Positions 23,013-32,697 of a DNA stretch of 64,000 nt are shown here, in pieces (position 1 is the first letter of the stretch; every line of letters begins with the position of its first letter). The notes under the pieces were generated by a model. It made no database searches and was not told the DNA's origin. It was given only the letters and a program-made list of their open reading frames with translations. The DNA is taken from positions 147,341-211,340 of the forward strand of contig NZ_FOIT01000002.1 in assembly GCF_900110815.1 (NCBI RefSeq), in the 5' to 3' direction. The DNA comes from Aliicoccus persicus (GTDB lineage: Bacteria; Bacillota; Bacilli; Staphylococcales; Salinicoccaceae). A program made the position numbers and the translations under genes.

Positions 23013-24668
23013 ATGAGTCAAGTGACAATTACACGGGATGTACGTGTCCCAATGAGAGATAATGTTGAGTTATCAGCAGACATATATATGCCAGAACAAA
23101 CGCCCGCGTCAGGTATTGTGCTGAGAACGCCGTATGGTAAGTTATCAAAGGCACAGCATGATAACGGTATGTTTTTCGCTGAGAATGGTTATGTCGTCAT
23201 GTACATGGATGTACGTGGGCGTGGTGATTCTGATGGGGAGTTTTCACCGTACAGAAATGATGGTATTGATGGTTATGATTCTATCGAATGGTTAGCAGCT
23301 CAAGAATATTGTAATGGTATCGTCGGTACAATGGGTGGGTCATATCTTGGACATGTTCAGTTTTTAACTGCACTCCATCAACCGCCTTCATTAAAGGCAA
23401 TGATTCCGATTGTTTCACCAAGTGATCCATTCGTCGAATGGCCAACTGGTGTACCTTCGCCACATCATATGTGCTGGTTATTTATGGTCGGTGGAAGACA
23501 GATGCAAAACGTCGACGTCGTGGATTGGGAACAAGTTTACAAGACGTTACCCATTGAGAAAATGGATGAAGTGACGGGGCGCTATTCGAAACATTGGAAA
23601 GAGGAAATGCAGCACAATACTTTCGATGACTATTGGGATCATGTCGCGTATCAGCAGAAGTTTGATCGCATCGATATACCGGCGTTACATATTTCCGGTT
23701 GGTACGATGATGAGCAGGTCGGTACGCCGCTTAACTTCACGCGCATGTTCAATCCAACAACGGAGAAGAATTATGCAAAAGATAATTACTTACTGATGGG
23801 ACCATGGCCACATGGCATCAATCAGTCTACGTCTCTTGGTGAATTGGAGTTTGGCCCTGATTCACTTATTGATTTAAAAGGCTATCAGCTTAAGTTCTTC
23901 GATAAGTATTTAAAAGGCATCGATAATGATTTTGGTGAAGATAAAAAGAACGTCGATATCTTTTTAATGGGCCACAACAAATGGGTGAAGGAAGAAAATT
24001 GGCCGTTACCTGATGCAGTGCCTACGAAATACTATATTTTAAGTGAGCGCGGCGCGAATTCTCGCTTTGGTGATGGCAAACTGACGACGGATGCATCTGA
24101 AGTGAAGTTCGGAAGTGATTCTTATGACTATGATCCGTTAGACCCAGTTCCATTTGTGACGGATGTTGTATCGTCGCAAATTGGTGGTGCAGATGACTAT
24201 TCATCGATTGAAAGACGCGATGATGTGCTCGTCTACTCAACCGATGAACTGACAGAAGATACAGCTGTCGTCGGACCTCTTCGCGCGAAACTTTATGTGA
24301 CTTCGGATTGTAAAGATACGGACTTTATGGTGAAACTTCTTGATGTTCATCCGAATGGTAAAGCGATTCGCATGATGGATGGGATGACGCGTATGCGCTA
24401 CCGCGAAGGCATGGAAAAAGAAGTATTAATGACACCAGGTGAAGTCTATGAAGTTGAAGTCGATGTTTGGAATACATCGAATGTGTTTAAAGCGGGTCAC
24501 AAGATTCGAATTGAAATTTCATCTTCAGCATTTCCGAAGTATGATCGAAATTTAAATACAGGCGAATCTTTGGCAACGTCGGAAACGGTTAAAGTCGCTC
24601 ACAACAAGGTATTTTTTGATAAAGACCAATTGTCATATATTGAACTACCGATAAAAAGTTTAAAATAA
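23013..24668 (+). CDS. CocE/NonD family hydrolase (X-Pro dipeptidyl-peptidase S15 fold)
   Basis: A 551-residue serine hydrolase. The N-terminal alpha/beta domain carries nucleophile motif GGSYLG (Ser near residue 110), the oxyanion YGK segment and a WYDDE/WPHG region with the acid and His (about 230-275). A C-terminal jelly-roll domain (about 340-551) is typical of cocaine-esterase/glutaryl-7-ACA acylase relatives. No signal peptide is seen. AGGAGG (23001-23006) supports the ATG at 23013 over an upstream ATG at 22947. Natural substrate unknown; an ester or acyl-peptide bond is expected. Confidence 0.9.
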   Translation: MSQVTITRDVRVPMRDNVELSADIYMPEQTPASGIVLRTPYGKLSKAQHDNGMFFAENGYVVMYMDVRGRGDSDGEFSPYRNDGIDGYDSIEWLAAQEYCNGIVGTMGGSYLGHVQFLTALHQPPSLKAMIPIVSPSDPFVEWPTGVPSPHHMCWLFMVGGRQMQNVDVVDWEQVYKTLPIEKMDEVTGRYSKHWKEEMQHNTFDDYWDHVAYQQKFDRIDIPALHISGWYDDEQVGTPLNFTRMFNPTTEKNYAKDNYLLMGPWPHGINQSTSLGELEFGPDSLIDLKGYQLKFFDKYLKGIDNDFGEDKKNVDIFLMGHNKWVKEENWPLPDAVPTKYYILSERGANSRFGDGKLTTDASEVKFGSDSYDYDPLDPVPFVTDVVSSQIGGADDYSSIERRDDVLVYSTDELTEDTAVVGPLRAKLYVTSDCKDTDFMVKLLDVHPNGKAIRMMDGMTRMRYREGMEKEVLMTPGEVYEVEVDVWNTSNVFKAGHKIRIEISSSAFPKYDRNLNTGESLATSETVKVAHNKVFFDKDQLSYIELPIKSLK

Positions 24669-24671
24669 TCC

Positions 24672-24908
24672 TTGCAATGAAATATTTATGCATATATACT
24701 TATGACGAATAAAAAACAGAAAGGGGGGCCATGTTATGTGCAACTTACTAGGAAAACAACAACAATTGAATGCAAATAACACCCCCAATCTATTTTAATG
24801 ATGTCATTGTATTTGTAATGACGGATATAAACGATCGTTAGGGTGGTGTTCCACCCTATTTTTATGCATTTTTATGTGTGCACTATAAAAATAGTGTGCA
24901 CTTTTTTT
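24672..24908 (+). promoter_or_regulatory. Promoter, leader and tandem attenuator of bmrCD
   Basis: TTGCAA (24672-24677), 17 bp, TATACT (24695-24700) drive a leader with a 20-codon ORF (24736-24798). Two terminators follow: TAGGGTGG/CCACCCTA (24839-24858, then T5) and GTGTGCACTAT/ATAGTGTGCAC (24876-24901, then T7). AACACCCCC at 24778-24786, within the last leader codons, can pair with GGGTGGTGTT (24841-24850; one bulged T), which is the 5' arm and loop of terminator 1. A ribosome stalled early in the leader would leave that antiterminator free. This parallels the BmrB-leader attenuation of Bacillus subtilis bmrCD. Confidence 0.85.
24736..24798 (+). CDS. 20-residue leader peptide of bmrCD (BmrB-like role)
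   Basis: Encodes MCNLLGKQQQLNANNTPNLF. GGGGGG at 24723-24728 is seven bases upstream. The final codons overlap the antiterminator strand. A six-codon frame starting at 24731 is worse placed relative to the ribosome site. Confidence 0.75.
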   Translation: MCNLLGKQQQLNANNTPNLF

Positions 24909-24968
24909 GTGCAATTTTTAAATTTTAAACAGAAAGTCTATAGCTGAGCTATAGGAAAAGGTAGACCA

Positions 24969-26714
24969 ATGTTCTCATATTTAAGCAAGTTAAAATGGTA
25001 TTTTAAACAACACAAGCTTAGGTACATCATGATTGTACTTTTGCTTGTCGCAACAAATATTTTAGAAGTGATACCACCACAGTTAATCGGTCGTACTATC
25101 GATGCGATTAACTTAGAAACGCTGACGTTCGAGATGATGTGGATCATCTTTGGCATATTCATGTTTTCTGTCATCCTTACATACATCATGCATTATGGAT
25201 GGGCGTATTTGCTCTTTGGTGGCGCTTATAAGATAGAAAGTATTTTACGTATGAAGTTGATGCAAAAATTTTTAACACTATCTCCGAGTTTTTATGAAAA
25301 GAATAAGACAGGAGATTTAATGGCAAAAGCAACAAATGATTTAAGAAGTGTCAACATGGCAACAGGATTCGGAATCATTACATTGCTCGACTCAACGACA
25401 TTTATGATTACGATCATTTCTGTAATGGCGATTACAATCTCGTGGCAGTTGACGCTCGTGGCACTTTTACCGTTGCCATTATTAATTATCATCGAAGTGC
25501 AGCTGGGTCGAATGATCCATAAGAACCATACGAAAGCTCAAGAAGCTTTCGGGACGATGAACGAATCAGCGCTTGAAGTCGTTGAAGGTGTACGAATGAC
25601 GCGTAGTTACGTTCAAGAAGATGCAGAAAAAGAGCGCTTTAAAGGGATGACAACAAGCTATTTAAATAAATTTATGACGGTTGCCAAACTCGAAGCCTTG
25701 TTCCAACCGTTAACGATTTTTGTCGTATCGATGAGTTTTATCATCGCGTTTGGATATGGCGCGGTACTTGTCAATAACGGTACGATGACGGTCGGAGAAG
25801 TCGTTTCATTTAACATTTATCTCAATATGTTGATCTGGCCGATGTTTGCACTCGGTATGTTATTCAATGTGATGCAGCGTGGTAATGCATCGCTCGATCG
25901 AATCAATGACGTGTTAGATAAAGAAGATGACGTAGGAGATGACGCATCAGAAATGTTATCGGATACGACGATTGACTTCGATGAAGTGAGCTTTAAATAT
26001 CCATCATCGCATCGTCAAAACTTAAAAAATGTCACGATCAATTTGAACAGTGGCGAATCACTCGGTATTGTCGGTAAAACGGGAAGCGGTAAAACAACGT
26101 TGATTAAGCAGCTGCTAAAAATTTACCCGCCGGGTACAGGACAGTTAGTGATTGATGGCATCAATATTACAAAGCTGAACAAGAAAGAACTCCGAGAAAA
26201 AATCGGTTATGTGTCTCAAGAAAATATTTTGTTTTCACGCACAGTAAAAGAGAATATCTTGTTTGGTAATCCGAATGCCACAGAAGCAGAACTAGAAGCG
26301 GCGATTGTGAACTCAGCGTTTGATAGTGATCTTGCACGCATGCCAAAAGGGCTTCACACACTCGTCGGTGAAAAAGGTGTCGCGCTTTCTGGTGGTCAGA
26401 AACAACGAATTTCTATTGCACGAAGCCTGATAAAAGACCCAGATATTTTAATTTTAGATGACGCACTTAGTGCAGTAGATGCGAAGACAGAGCTTAGAAT
26501 TATAAATAATATTAAAGAAACAAGAGCAGGTAAGACGACAATTATCGTCACGCACCGATTGTCAGCAGTACAACATGCGGATGTCATCGTCGTACTTGAT
26601 GACGGTGAAATTGTTGAGATGGGTCGACATTCGACGCTCAGTAAAAAAGATGGTTGGTACAGTGAACAAAATCGCTACTATTTAACAGGGGGTGACGGCG
26701 ATGACAGAAATTAA
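24969..26714 (+). CDS. bmrC: Heterodimeric ABC multidrug exporter subunit BmrC-like
   Basis: A 581-residue half-transporter: six membrane helices (about 1-320) and a C-terminal ATPase domain with Walker A GKTGSGKTT (about 365-373), signature LSGGQ (about 474) and Walker B ILILDDALSA (about 494-503). The usual catalytic Glu after Walker B is Asp, the feature of the degenerate site in BmrC/YheI. N-terminal phrases (SPSFYEKNKTGDLMAKATND, GYGAVLVNNGTMTVGEVVSF) follow B. subtilis BmrC. With BmrD it forms an ATP-driven drug exporter in the membrane. The gene is behind a leader attenuator and overlaps bmrD by 14 bp. Confidence 0.9.
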   Translation: MFSYLSKLKWYFKQHKLRYIMIVLLLVATNILEVIPPQLIGRTIDAINLETLTFEMMWIIFGIFMFSVILTYIMHYGWAYLLFGGAYKIESILRMKLMQKFLTLSPSFYEKNKTGDLMAKATNDLRSVNMATGFGIITLLDSTTFMITIISVMAITISWQLTLVALLPLPLLIIIEVQLGRMIHKNHTKAQEAFGTMNESALEVVEGVRMTRSYVQEDAEKERFKGMTTSYLNKFMTVAKLEALFQPLTIFVVSMSFIIAFGYGAVLVNNGTMTVGEVVSFNIYLNMLIWPMFALGMLFNVMQRGNASLDRINDVLDKEDDVGDDASEMLSDTTIDFDEVSFKYPSSHRQNLKNVTINLNSGESLGIVGKTGSGKTTLIKQLLKIYPPGTGQLVIDGINITKLNKKELREKIGYVSQENILFSRTVKENILFGNPNATEAELEAAIVNSAFDSDLARMPKGLHTLVGEKGVALSGGQKQRISIARSLIKDPDILILDDALSAVDAKTELRIINNIKETRAGKTTIIVTHRLSAVQHADVIVVLDDGEIVEMGRHSTLSKKDGWYSEQNRYYLTGGDGDDRN

Positions 26715-28437
26715 ACGATTATTTCGATATGTAATCCCTTATAAATGGTGGTTCATCTTAGGAATATCATTGATGATTATTGCGGTTGCTGCAGAGTTAC
26801 TTGGTCCAGTTGTGATCATGACGATACTCGATGACTATATTAGCTTAGGTGAAGGCCGTGTCTTACTTGAGCCAATCATTCAGCTGTTAATTATATATGC
26901 AGTAATTAAGGTTGTGCATGCGATTGTCGCTTATGCTACACAGATTGTTCTTCAAAATACTGGTGCACGCGTTGTTCAAGGGATGCGACATGAAGTATTC
27001 GAACATATTCAGCGCTTACCGATTCGCTACTTTGATAATTTACCAGCAGGTAAAGTTGTGGCAAGAATAACGAATGATACAGAAACAATCCTACAATTTT
27101 TCACGGTCGTACTGCCAACACTTCTTGTCAGTGGATTGACGATGATCGCAATCACGATTGCTGTATTCTACATCAACGTGTTCTCTGGTGTTGTCATGTT
27201 ACTCGCAGTACCACTCGTTATCGTATGGATGATTCTTTATCGGAAGTATTCGAATGATTTTAACCACACGAAACGTGAACGCAACAGTGATATGAACGCT
27301 ATGATTAATGAATCGATTAACGGGATGCCAATTATCCAAGTATTCAATAGAGAAAAACAGATCTATGATGAGTTTGGCGAGATTAATGAAGAATACACAA
27401 AAAGTGCAACGAATCTCGTAAAATTAAATTCTTTAACGGGACATAACTTAGCGAGTACATTAATGTCTCTCGTCTTTGCAATGATGGTGCTTGTATTCTC
27501 GATGATGTACTTATCACCAACACAAGCGCTGAGCGTCGGGATCATGTATTTACTTGTCGATTATGTCACGCGTTTCTTTAACCCGTTATTTGACTTGGTC
27601 AATCAATTGGAAGTATTTGAACAGGCACGTGTTGCTGCTGTGAAAGTATTTGAAATGATTGATGAGGAAGAAGAGCCTGTTGAAACAGGGGAGCTTACTG
27701 ACTTCGATGGACGTATCGTATTTGACAATGTTGAATTCTCATATGATGGAGAGAATACAGTGTTGCAGAACATCAACATGAGTGTTGGGCAAGGTGAAAC
27801 AGTTGCTCTCGTTGGACATACAGGGTCAGGTAAGAGTTCAATCATCAACTTGTTGCTTAGATTTTATGATCCAACGTCTGGTGAGATTCTGTTCTCAGAT
27901 AGCAACTCTCGTGAAATTAATAAGAAGAATTTGCGCAGTTACATGTCAATCGTTCTTCAAGATCCGTTCATTTATGCGGGAACATTACTTCATAATGTTC
28001 GGTTAAATAACACCGATATTTCTGAAGAACAAGCGAAGCAAGCATTGATAGACGTTGGTGGAAAGGATTTGCTGAATCGTATGGAGGAAGGTATGGATAC
28101 TTACATTCCTGAACGCGGTGCAACGCTTTCACTCGGTGAACGCCAATTGATTTCATTTGCACGTGCCCTCGCATTTGATCCGAAAGTTCTTGTTTTAGAT
28201 GAAGCAACAAGTAATGTTGACTCTGAGACGGAGCAGATCATTCAACATGCAATGAAGGTGGTCAGTGACTCAAGAACGACCTTCATCATTGCACACCGAC
28301 TTTCCACGATTCAACATGCAGATCAAATTGTGCTGCTTGAAAAAGGAATTATTAAAGAGCAAGGCAATCATCAAACATTGATGGCACTGGGTAAAGATTA
28401 TCGCAAGATGTATGACATGCAAGTCGTCAAAGGTTAA
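26701..28437 (+). CDS. bmrD: Heterodimeric ABC multidrug exporter subunit BmrD-like
   Basis: A 578-residue half-transporter with six membrane helices and an ATPase domain: Walker A GHTGSGKSS (about 376-384), Walker B VLVLDEAT with the catalytic Glu intact. Its signature is LSLGERQ rather than LSGGQ. In heterodimers this non-canonical signature faces the degenerate BmrC Walker B, so the pair has one active and one degenerate site, as expected. AGGGGG (26687-26692) supports the ATG at 26701; a GTG at 26692 is the alternative. Translation is coupled to bmrC by overlap. Confidence 0.9.
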   Translation: MTEIKRLFRYVIPYKWWFILGISLMIIAVAAELLGPVVIMTILDDYISLGEGRVLLEPIIQLLIIYAVIKVVHAIVAYATQIVLQNTGARVVQGMRHEVFEHIQRLPIRYFDNLPAGKVVARITNDTETILQFFTVVLPTLLVSGLTMIAITIAVFYINVFSGVVMLLAVPLVIVWMILYRKYSNDFNHTKRERNSDMNAMINESINGMPIIQVFNREKQIYDEFGEINEEYTKSATNLVKLNSLTGHNLASTLMSLVFAMMVLVFSMMYLSPTQALSVGIMYLLVDYVTRFFNPLFDLVNQLEVFEQARVAAVKVFEMIDEEEEPVETGELTDFDGRIVFDNVEFSYDGENTVLQNINMSVGQGETVALVGHTGSGKSSIINLLLRFYDPTSGEILFSDSNSREINKKNLRSYMSIVLQDPFIYAGTLLHNVRLNNTDISEEQAKQALIDVGGKDLLNRMEEGMDTYIPERGATLSLGERQLISFARALAFDPKVLVLDEATSNVDSETEQIIQHAMKVVSDSRTTFIIAHRLSTIQHADQIVLLEKGIIKEQGNHQTLMALGKDYRKMYDMQVVKG

Positions 28438-28545
28438 AAGAATCACAATCTTCCCTTTGCTCGAATTCTACCTATTGTATAATTATTTTGAATAGGTAAA
28501 CACGGGTGAAGGGATTTTTATCTTTTGATTGATAGGGGTGACACA

Positions 28546-30024
28546 GTGACCAACAACAGGAATGCAATTATCATCGGTGGTGGGATTGGTGGCTTGGTTG
28601 CATCAATTACACTGAGACAGCGCGGGTTTGATGTCAGACTTTATGAAAAGAATAATGAGTTTGGTGGAAAGATGTCAACGCTAAAAGAGGATGGATTCCA
28701 ATTCGATATGGGTTCGTCTATATTAACAACACCAAATATAATCGGCGAACTTTTCGAAAAGAGTAAGCTCAATATCAGTGATTACATCGATCTCGTTCGG
28801 CTGAATCATCAAACGAAAGCATTTTTTACAGATGGTACAACATTGGCGCTCTACGATCAGGTGGCTGATTTAAGGAAGTATAACGACGTTATATCGGAGG
28901 ATGACATTCGTGATTATGAGGATTACTTAGGAGAGTCCAAGCGAATGTTTGAGCAGTCCTATCAAAATTATTTCGAAAGTAATTCTGATGACTTTAAAGA
29001 ATACCGCAAGAAAAATCCGCTTCTATCGATGTTTAGACAACGTTCGAATTTTATCTCGTTACAATCGAGCATCAATAAGTTCGTGCACAACCCAAAATTA
29101 AGAGAACTGCTCGGTGCATCGATGTACGAAAATGGTTCAAGCGCATATCATACACCAGCAATTTATAATGTGATGAATTATTTGCATCATCAACATGGCC
29201 TTTGGTACATACGTGGTGGCGTGCATAACTTAACAGAAGGACTCGTGCAGTTGGCAGCAGATATCGGTGTGAGTCTTAACAATAATACTGAAGTAACTGC
29301 TATAGAGCAGCGTGATAACGAAATATTGAGTATAGAACTATCTACAGGAGAACACGTTCAGGCGGATTATTATGTTTCGAATATGTCCCCGGTCACGTTT
29401 GAGCAGTTAATAGATGAACAAAATGAAAAGACAGACAACTATCCGAGCGTTACGCCATCGGCGTTTATCATGTTACTCGGTGTCTCGAAAATATACGAAA
29501 ATATCAACTTCTATAATGTTTTTCTACCAAAAGACATGATCCAATACGATAAAGCCTTCTTCACAGATAAAAAGCTGCCGTCTGATTTATTTAGCATCGT
29601 CGTCAATACGAGTCAATTAGATAAAAACCATGCGCTAAGCGGCACTCAAAATTTAAAAGTTGTAACACCAATCCCTAACCTGAATGATATGGAATACACA
29701 AAAGAAGATTTTGTCTATTTGAGACATCGAATTCTGAGTAAGATAGAGCAGATGGGATTAGAGGATTTAAGAGCGCATATCATATTTGAACAGACGATTA
29801 CGCCGTATGATATTCAAAAGAAGTTTCACTAAAACGGTGGGGCGATGAATGGTGTAACGACAGATATGAGATATAACAAAGGTTTCAAATATCCGAAACA
29901 ATCGACCCGGTTTTCGAATGTATACTATGTTGGTTCTTCCGTTCATCCGAGTGCAACATTGTCTATGGTTGTCCTAAATGCACAACAGGTTGGCAGCATG
30001 ATTATTGATGAATCAACGAAGTAA
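28546..30024 (+). pseudogene. crtP: crtP-type diaponeurosporene oxygenase, disrupted by an in-frame TAA
   Basis: From a GTG at 28546 (AGGGGTG upstream) the frame reads a carotenoid desaturase/oxygenase: FAD motif IIGGGIGGLVAS near residue 9, the SSILTTPNIIGELFEKS and GSSAYHTPAIYN segments of CrtP, and HGLWYIRGGVHNL. At 29830-29832 a TAA replaces the codon between KKFH and NGGA. The same frame then continues for 63 codons with recognisable CrtP sequence (NKGFKYPKQS, YYVGSSVHPS) to TAA at 30022. The C-terminal FAD motif, GGSVNPGGGMPM in S. aureus CrtP, is eroded to GSSVHPSATLSM. Total length without the stop (about 492) matches the family. Loss of function is likely; a sequencing error would explain the stop but not the eroded motif. 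Confidence 0.85.
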
Positions 30025-30114
30025 AAATTCCCTGTATTTTTGAGCATATAGCACGGAAGAAAAATGGACTGATGGTATACTATCAATCGATATAATATTA
30101 AATAGGAGGAAAAA

Positions 30115-31764
30115 ATGAATAAATTACGTTTATTTTTATTACTTATCATTTCAACGGTCGTACTGATTGCATGTAATACAGATGATGCAGAAGACGATGT
30201 TGAAGAGGAAGTTACAGAAGAAGAAAGTACAGAGGAAAATTCAGAAGAAACAGAAGATGAATCAACAGATGACGAAGCCTCTACTGAAGATGAAGATGGT
30301 TTAGACTTAAACTTGAGTTTCTTAGCATTACCAAACTCACTCGATCCACATGCAGCGAATGACGGTTATTCTCTTTATGTCATGGTTAACATTTATGAGA
30401 CACTCGTTCGACTTAATGAAGATTTAGAATTGGAGCCTGCACTTGCAGAAAGCTATGAACAAATTGATGATACAACATGGGAATTCGTTCTTCGTGAAGA
30501 TGTAGAATTCCATGATGGTGAACCATTCAATGCAGAAGCGGTTAAAGTTAACCTTGATCGTGTGCTCGATGAAGATATTGGATCGCCACTTGCGTTCTTA
30601 TTTACTGAAATAGATGAGGTTGAAGTGGTTGATGAGTATACAGTACATATCACGACACACCAACCATTCGCAGCCCTACCATCTCACTTAGCACATCCAG
30701 GTGGACACATGATTTCACCAGCTGTTATTGAAGCGGATTATGCAGCGATGGAAGATGGTGCTGCACCGTTAACTGAAGTCAATAGAAATCCAGTCGGAAC
30801 AGGTTTCTTCAAGTTTGAAAGTATTGCCGAAGGTGACAACATCGTCCTCGTTAGAAACGAAGATTATTGGGGCGAACCAGCTGCACCAAGTTCTGTAACG
30901 TTTAGAGCGGTACCAGAAGACGGTGCACGTGTTGCAGAATTAACGACAGGTAACGCAGACTTAATCTATCCAACGAACCCACAAGATGTGCCGCAGATCA
31001 ATGAGAGTGAAACAGCTATTGCACGTGAAGCAGATAGTGCAAACATGACATATTTAGGATTCAACACGGAAGTAGAACCGTTCGATGACCCAGTTGTTAG
31101 ACAAGCAATCGCCATGGCAATCGATAAAGAAGTCATTATTGAAGAATTGCTTGAAGGTATCGCACTAAAAGCAGAAACACCACTTAACCCAACGGTGAAC
31201 GCACATAGCGAAGACATTGAACCGATTGAGTACAACATGGATGCTGCAAGAGAATTGTTAGAAGAAAATGGTTACGAAGATGGTTTTAGTGCTGAAGTGA
31301 TTATGAATAACAGAACACACGCAGATGTGGCGACGTTTATCCAAGAAGCACTCAGTGAATTAAACATCGAGTTATCAATTTCTCAAGTTGAAGCAGGAAC
31401 ATTCCAAGAATATGCTGCTACAGGAAACTTTGAAATGTTGATGGGTGGCTGGGGAACAGTAACTCTAGATGGTGATTACGGTCTTTATCCGATGTTCCAC
31501 TCAGACAATATCGGTGCACCGGGTAACAGAACACGTTATTCGAATGAAGAAGTGGATGAGTTACTCGACTTAGCACGTGTTGAAACAGATGAAGAAACGC
31601 GTTTCCAGTATTACCACGACGCGCAACAAATCATCGTAGATGAAGCACCGCTAGTTCCGATTTACCATACGGTACTCATTTCAGGTATCCAGGAAGACTT
31701 GTTAGATGATTACTTCCAATTCCCAAGTAGCTTCCCGTATATTAAAAACTTAACACGCGATTAA
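30115..31764 (+). CDS. Oligopeptide-type ABC substrate-binding lipoprotein (orphan)
   Basis: A 549-residue lipoprotein with lipobox LIAC (Cys near residue 20), an acidic Glu/Asp/Ser/Thr tether to about residue 62, then an SBP_bac_5 fold (SLDPHAANDGYS; YETLVRLNEDLELEPALAESYE; FHDGEPFNAEAVKVNLDRVL). It belongs to the DppA/OppA/GsiB cluster, with dipeptide, glutathione or nickel-chelate ligands possible. No permease or ATPase genes adjoin it, so it must use a transporter encoded elsewhere. AGGAGG precedes the ATG. A terminator follows. Confidence 0.9.
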   Translation: MNKLRLFLLLIISTVVLIACNTDDAEDDVEEEVTEEESTEENSEETEDESTDDEASTEDEDGLDLNLSFLALPNSLDPHAANDGYSLYVMVNIYETLVRLNEDLELEPALAESYEQIDDTTWEFVLREDVEFHDGEPFNAEAVKVNLDRVLDEDIGSPLAFLFTEIDEVEVVDEYTVHITTHQPFAALPSHLAHPGGHMISPAVIEADYAAMEDGAAPLTEVNRNPVGTGFFKFESIAEGDNIVLVRNEDYWGEPAAPSSVTFRAVPEDGARVAELTTGNADLIYPTNPQDVPQINESETAIAREADSANMTYLGFNTEVEPFDDPVVRQAIAMAIDKEVIIEELLEGIALKAETPLNPTVNAHSEDIEPIEYNMDAARELLEENGYEDGFSAEVIMNNRTHADVATFIQEALSELNIELSISQVEAGTFQEYAATGNFEMLMGGWGTVTLDGDYGLYPMFHSDNIGAPGNRTRYSNEEVDELLDLARVETDEETRFQYYHDAQQIIVDEAPLVPIYHTVLISGIQEDLLDDYFQFPSSFPYIKNLTRD

Positions 31765-31770
31765 CAACGC

Positions 31771-31830
31771 ACCCCTAACTCACGTTACTGTATGGTAAAA
31801 TTGTACAAAACGTGATGTTAGGGGTTTTTT
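31771..31830 (+). terminator. Terminator after the binding lipoprotein, overlapping the next gene's ribosome site
   Basis: ACCCCTAACTCACGTT pairs with AACGTGATGTTAGGGGT (one small internal bulge) and is followed by T6. The AGGGG in its 3' arm is also the only ribosome-site candidate for the TTG start at 31834. Confidence 0.78.
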
Positions 31831-31833
31831 ATT

Positions 31834-32550
31834 TTGTTACATTATTCAATTTTTGGAGAAGGAAATAAAGACACAATCGTCTTCTTGCATTCAGGATTAC
31901 AGACAGGTATGAATGATTTCGGACATATCGTCGATTCATTTAAAGATAAATACCAAGTGATCGTTCCAGATTTACTAGGACATGGGAAATCTGTTATATA
32001 TCAGGATCAAGATTATTATATAAATCCGTATTTATACTTTTTAAATAGCTCAGATGCACTAAAAGCATTGATGGATGAATTAAACATTTCTGAAATAAAC
32101 ATTGTAGGTATATCACTTGGTGCACTTGTTGCCGTTAATTTTGCAAATCAATACCCGAAGCATGTCCGAAGCATAAACGTCAGTGGGCTCATGTTTGTGA
32201 AACCGAGAAACTACGAAACAATGATTGAAAATGATAGACAAAACATGGAAATGCTCTTACAAGATGAAGAAGCTTCAAAATATCTTGATAATTTACACCG
32301 TGCAAACTGGAAAATTTTTGTCGATGTAGCGAGAAATAAAAATTGGTACCCATTTGAAGATAACCAGAAGTTTTTATCATTAGGTATGAGGAAATATGCC
32401 ATTTTAGGTGAGATGGCAGATCATGAAGTGAAGAGTTTACATCGTGCAAAAAGTAAAAATATTAATCTGACAATTATCAAAAAAAGTGGACACTTGGTAA
32501 ATCATGAAAATGCTAAGGAATATATTAAAGCGTTAAAAATTAATATTTAG
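31834..32550 (+). CDS. Alpha/beta hydrolase, TTG start
   Basis: A 238-residue alpha/beta-hydrolase: FLHSGLQTG oxyanion region (about 18-26), DLLGHGKS (about 48-55), nucleophile elbow VGISLGALVA (Ser near 93), and the catalytic His in KKSGHLVNHEN (about 220). The start is TTG with AGGGG nine bases upstream inside the preceding terminator, so expression may be low or depend on read-through. Family members are small esterases or acyl-transfer enzymes; substrate unknown. Codon usage is normal for the window. Confidence 0.82.
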   Translation: MLHYSIFGEGNKDTIVFLHSGLQTGMNDFGHIVDSFKDKYQVIVPDLLGHGKSVIYQDQDYYINPYLYFLNSSDALKALMDELNISEINIVGISLGALVAVNFANQYPKHVRSINVSGLMFVKPRNYETMIENDRQNMEMLLQDEEASKYLDNLHRANWKIFVDVARNKNWYPFEDNQKFLSLGMRKYAILGEMADHEVKSLHRAKSKNINLTIIKKSGHLVNHENAKEYIKALKINI

Positions 32551-32697
32551 TAAGTGGTATTCTGTAAAATGTCACAATCTGTTTATTTTTTAAAGATTAA
32601 GGGAATAGCAAATTGATTGTGTAGTCGTTGCTTGCATATAGCCATATATTTTTTGGTGGATTGTTCACCTGACATCAAGAAAAAAGGAGTAAACGTC

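Noticed and set aside
24731..24751. Six-codon leader starting at 24731 for bmrCD
   Set aside because: Only two bases separate it from the G-rich ribosome site; the overlapping 20-codon frame has proper spacing and reaches the antiterminator.
28525..29832. Intact short phytoene desaturase of 435 residues
   Set aside because: The family's last ~63 residues follow in the same frame after the stop, so the short ORF is a truncation and not a shorter family member.
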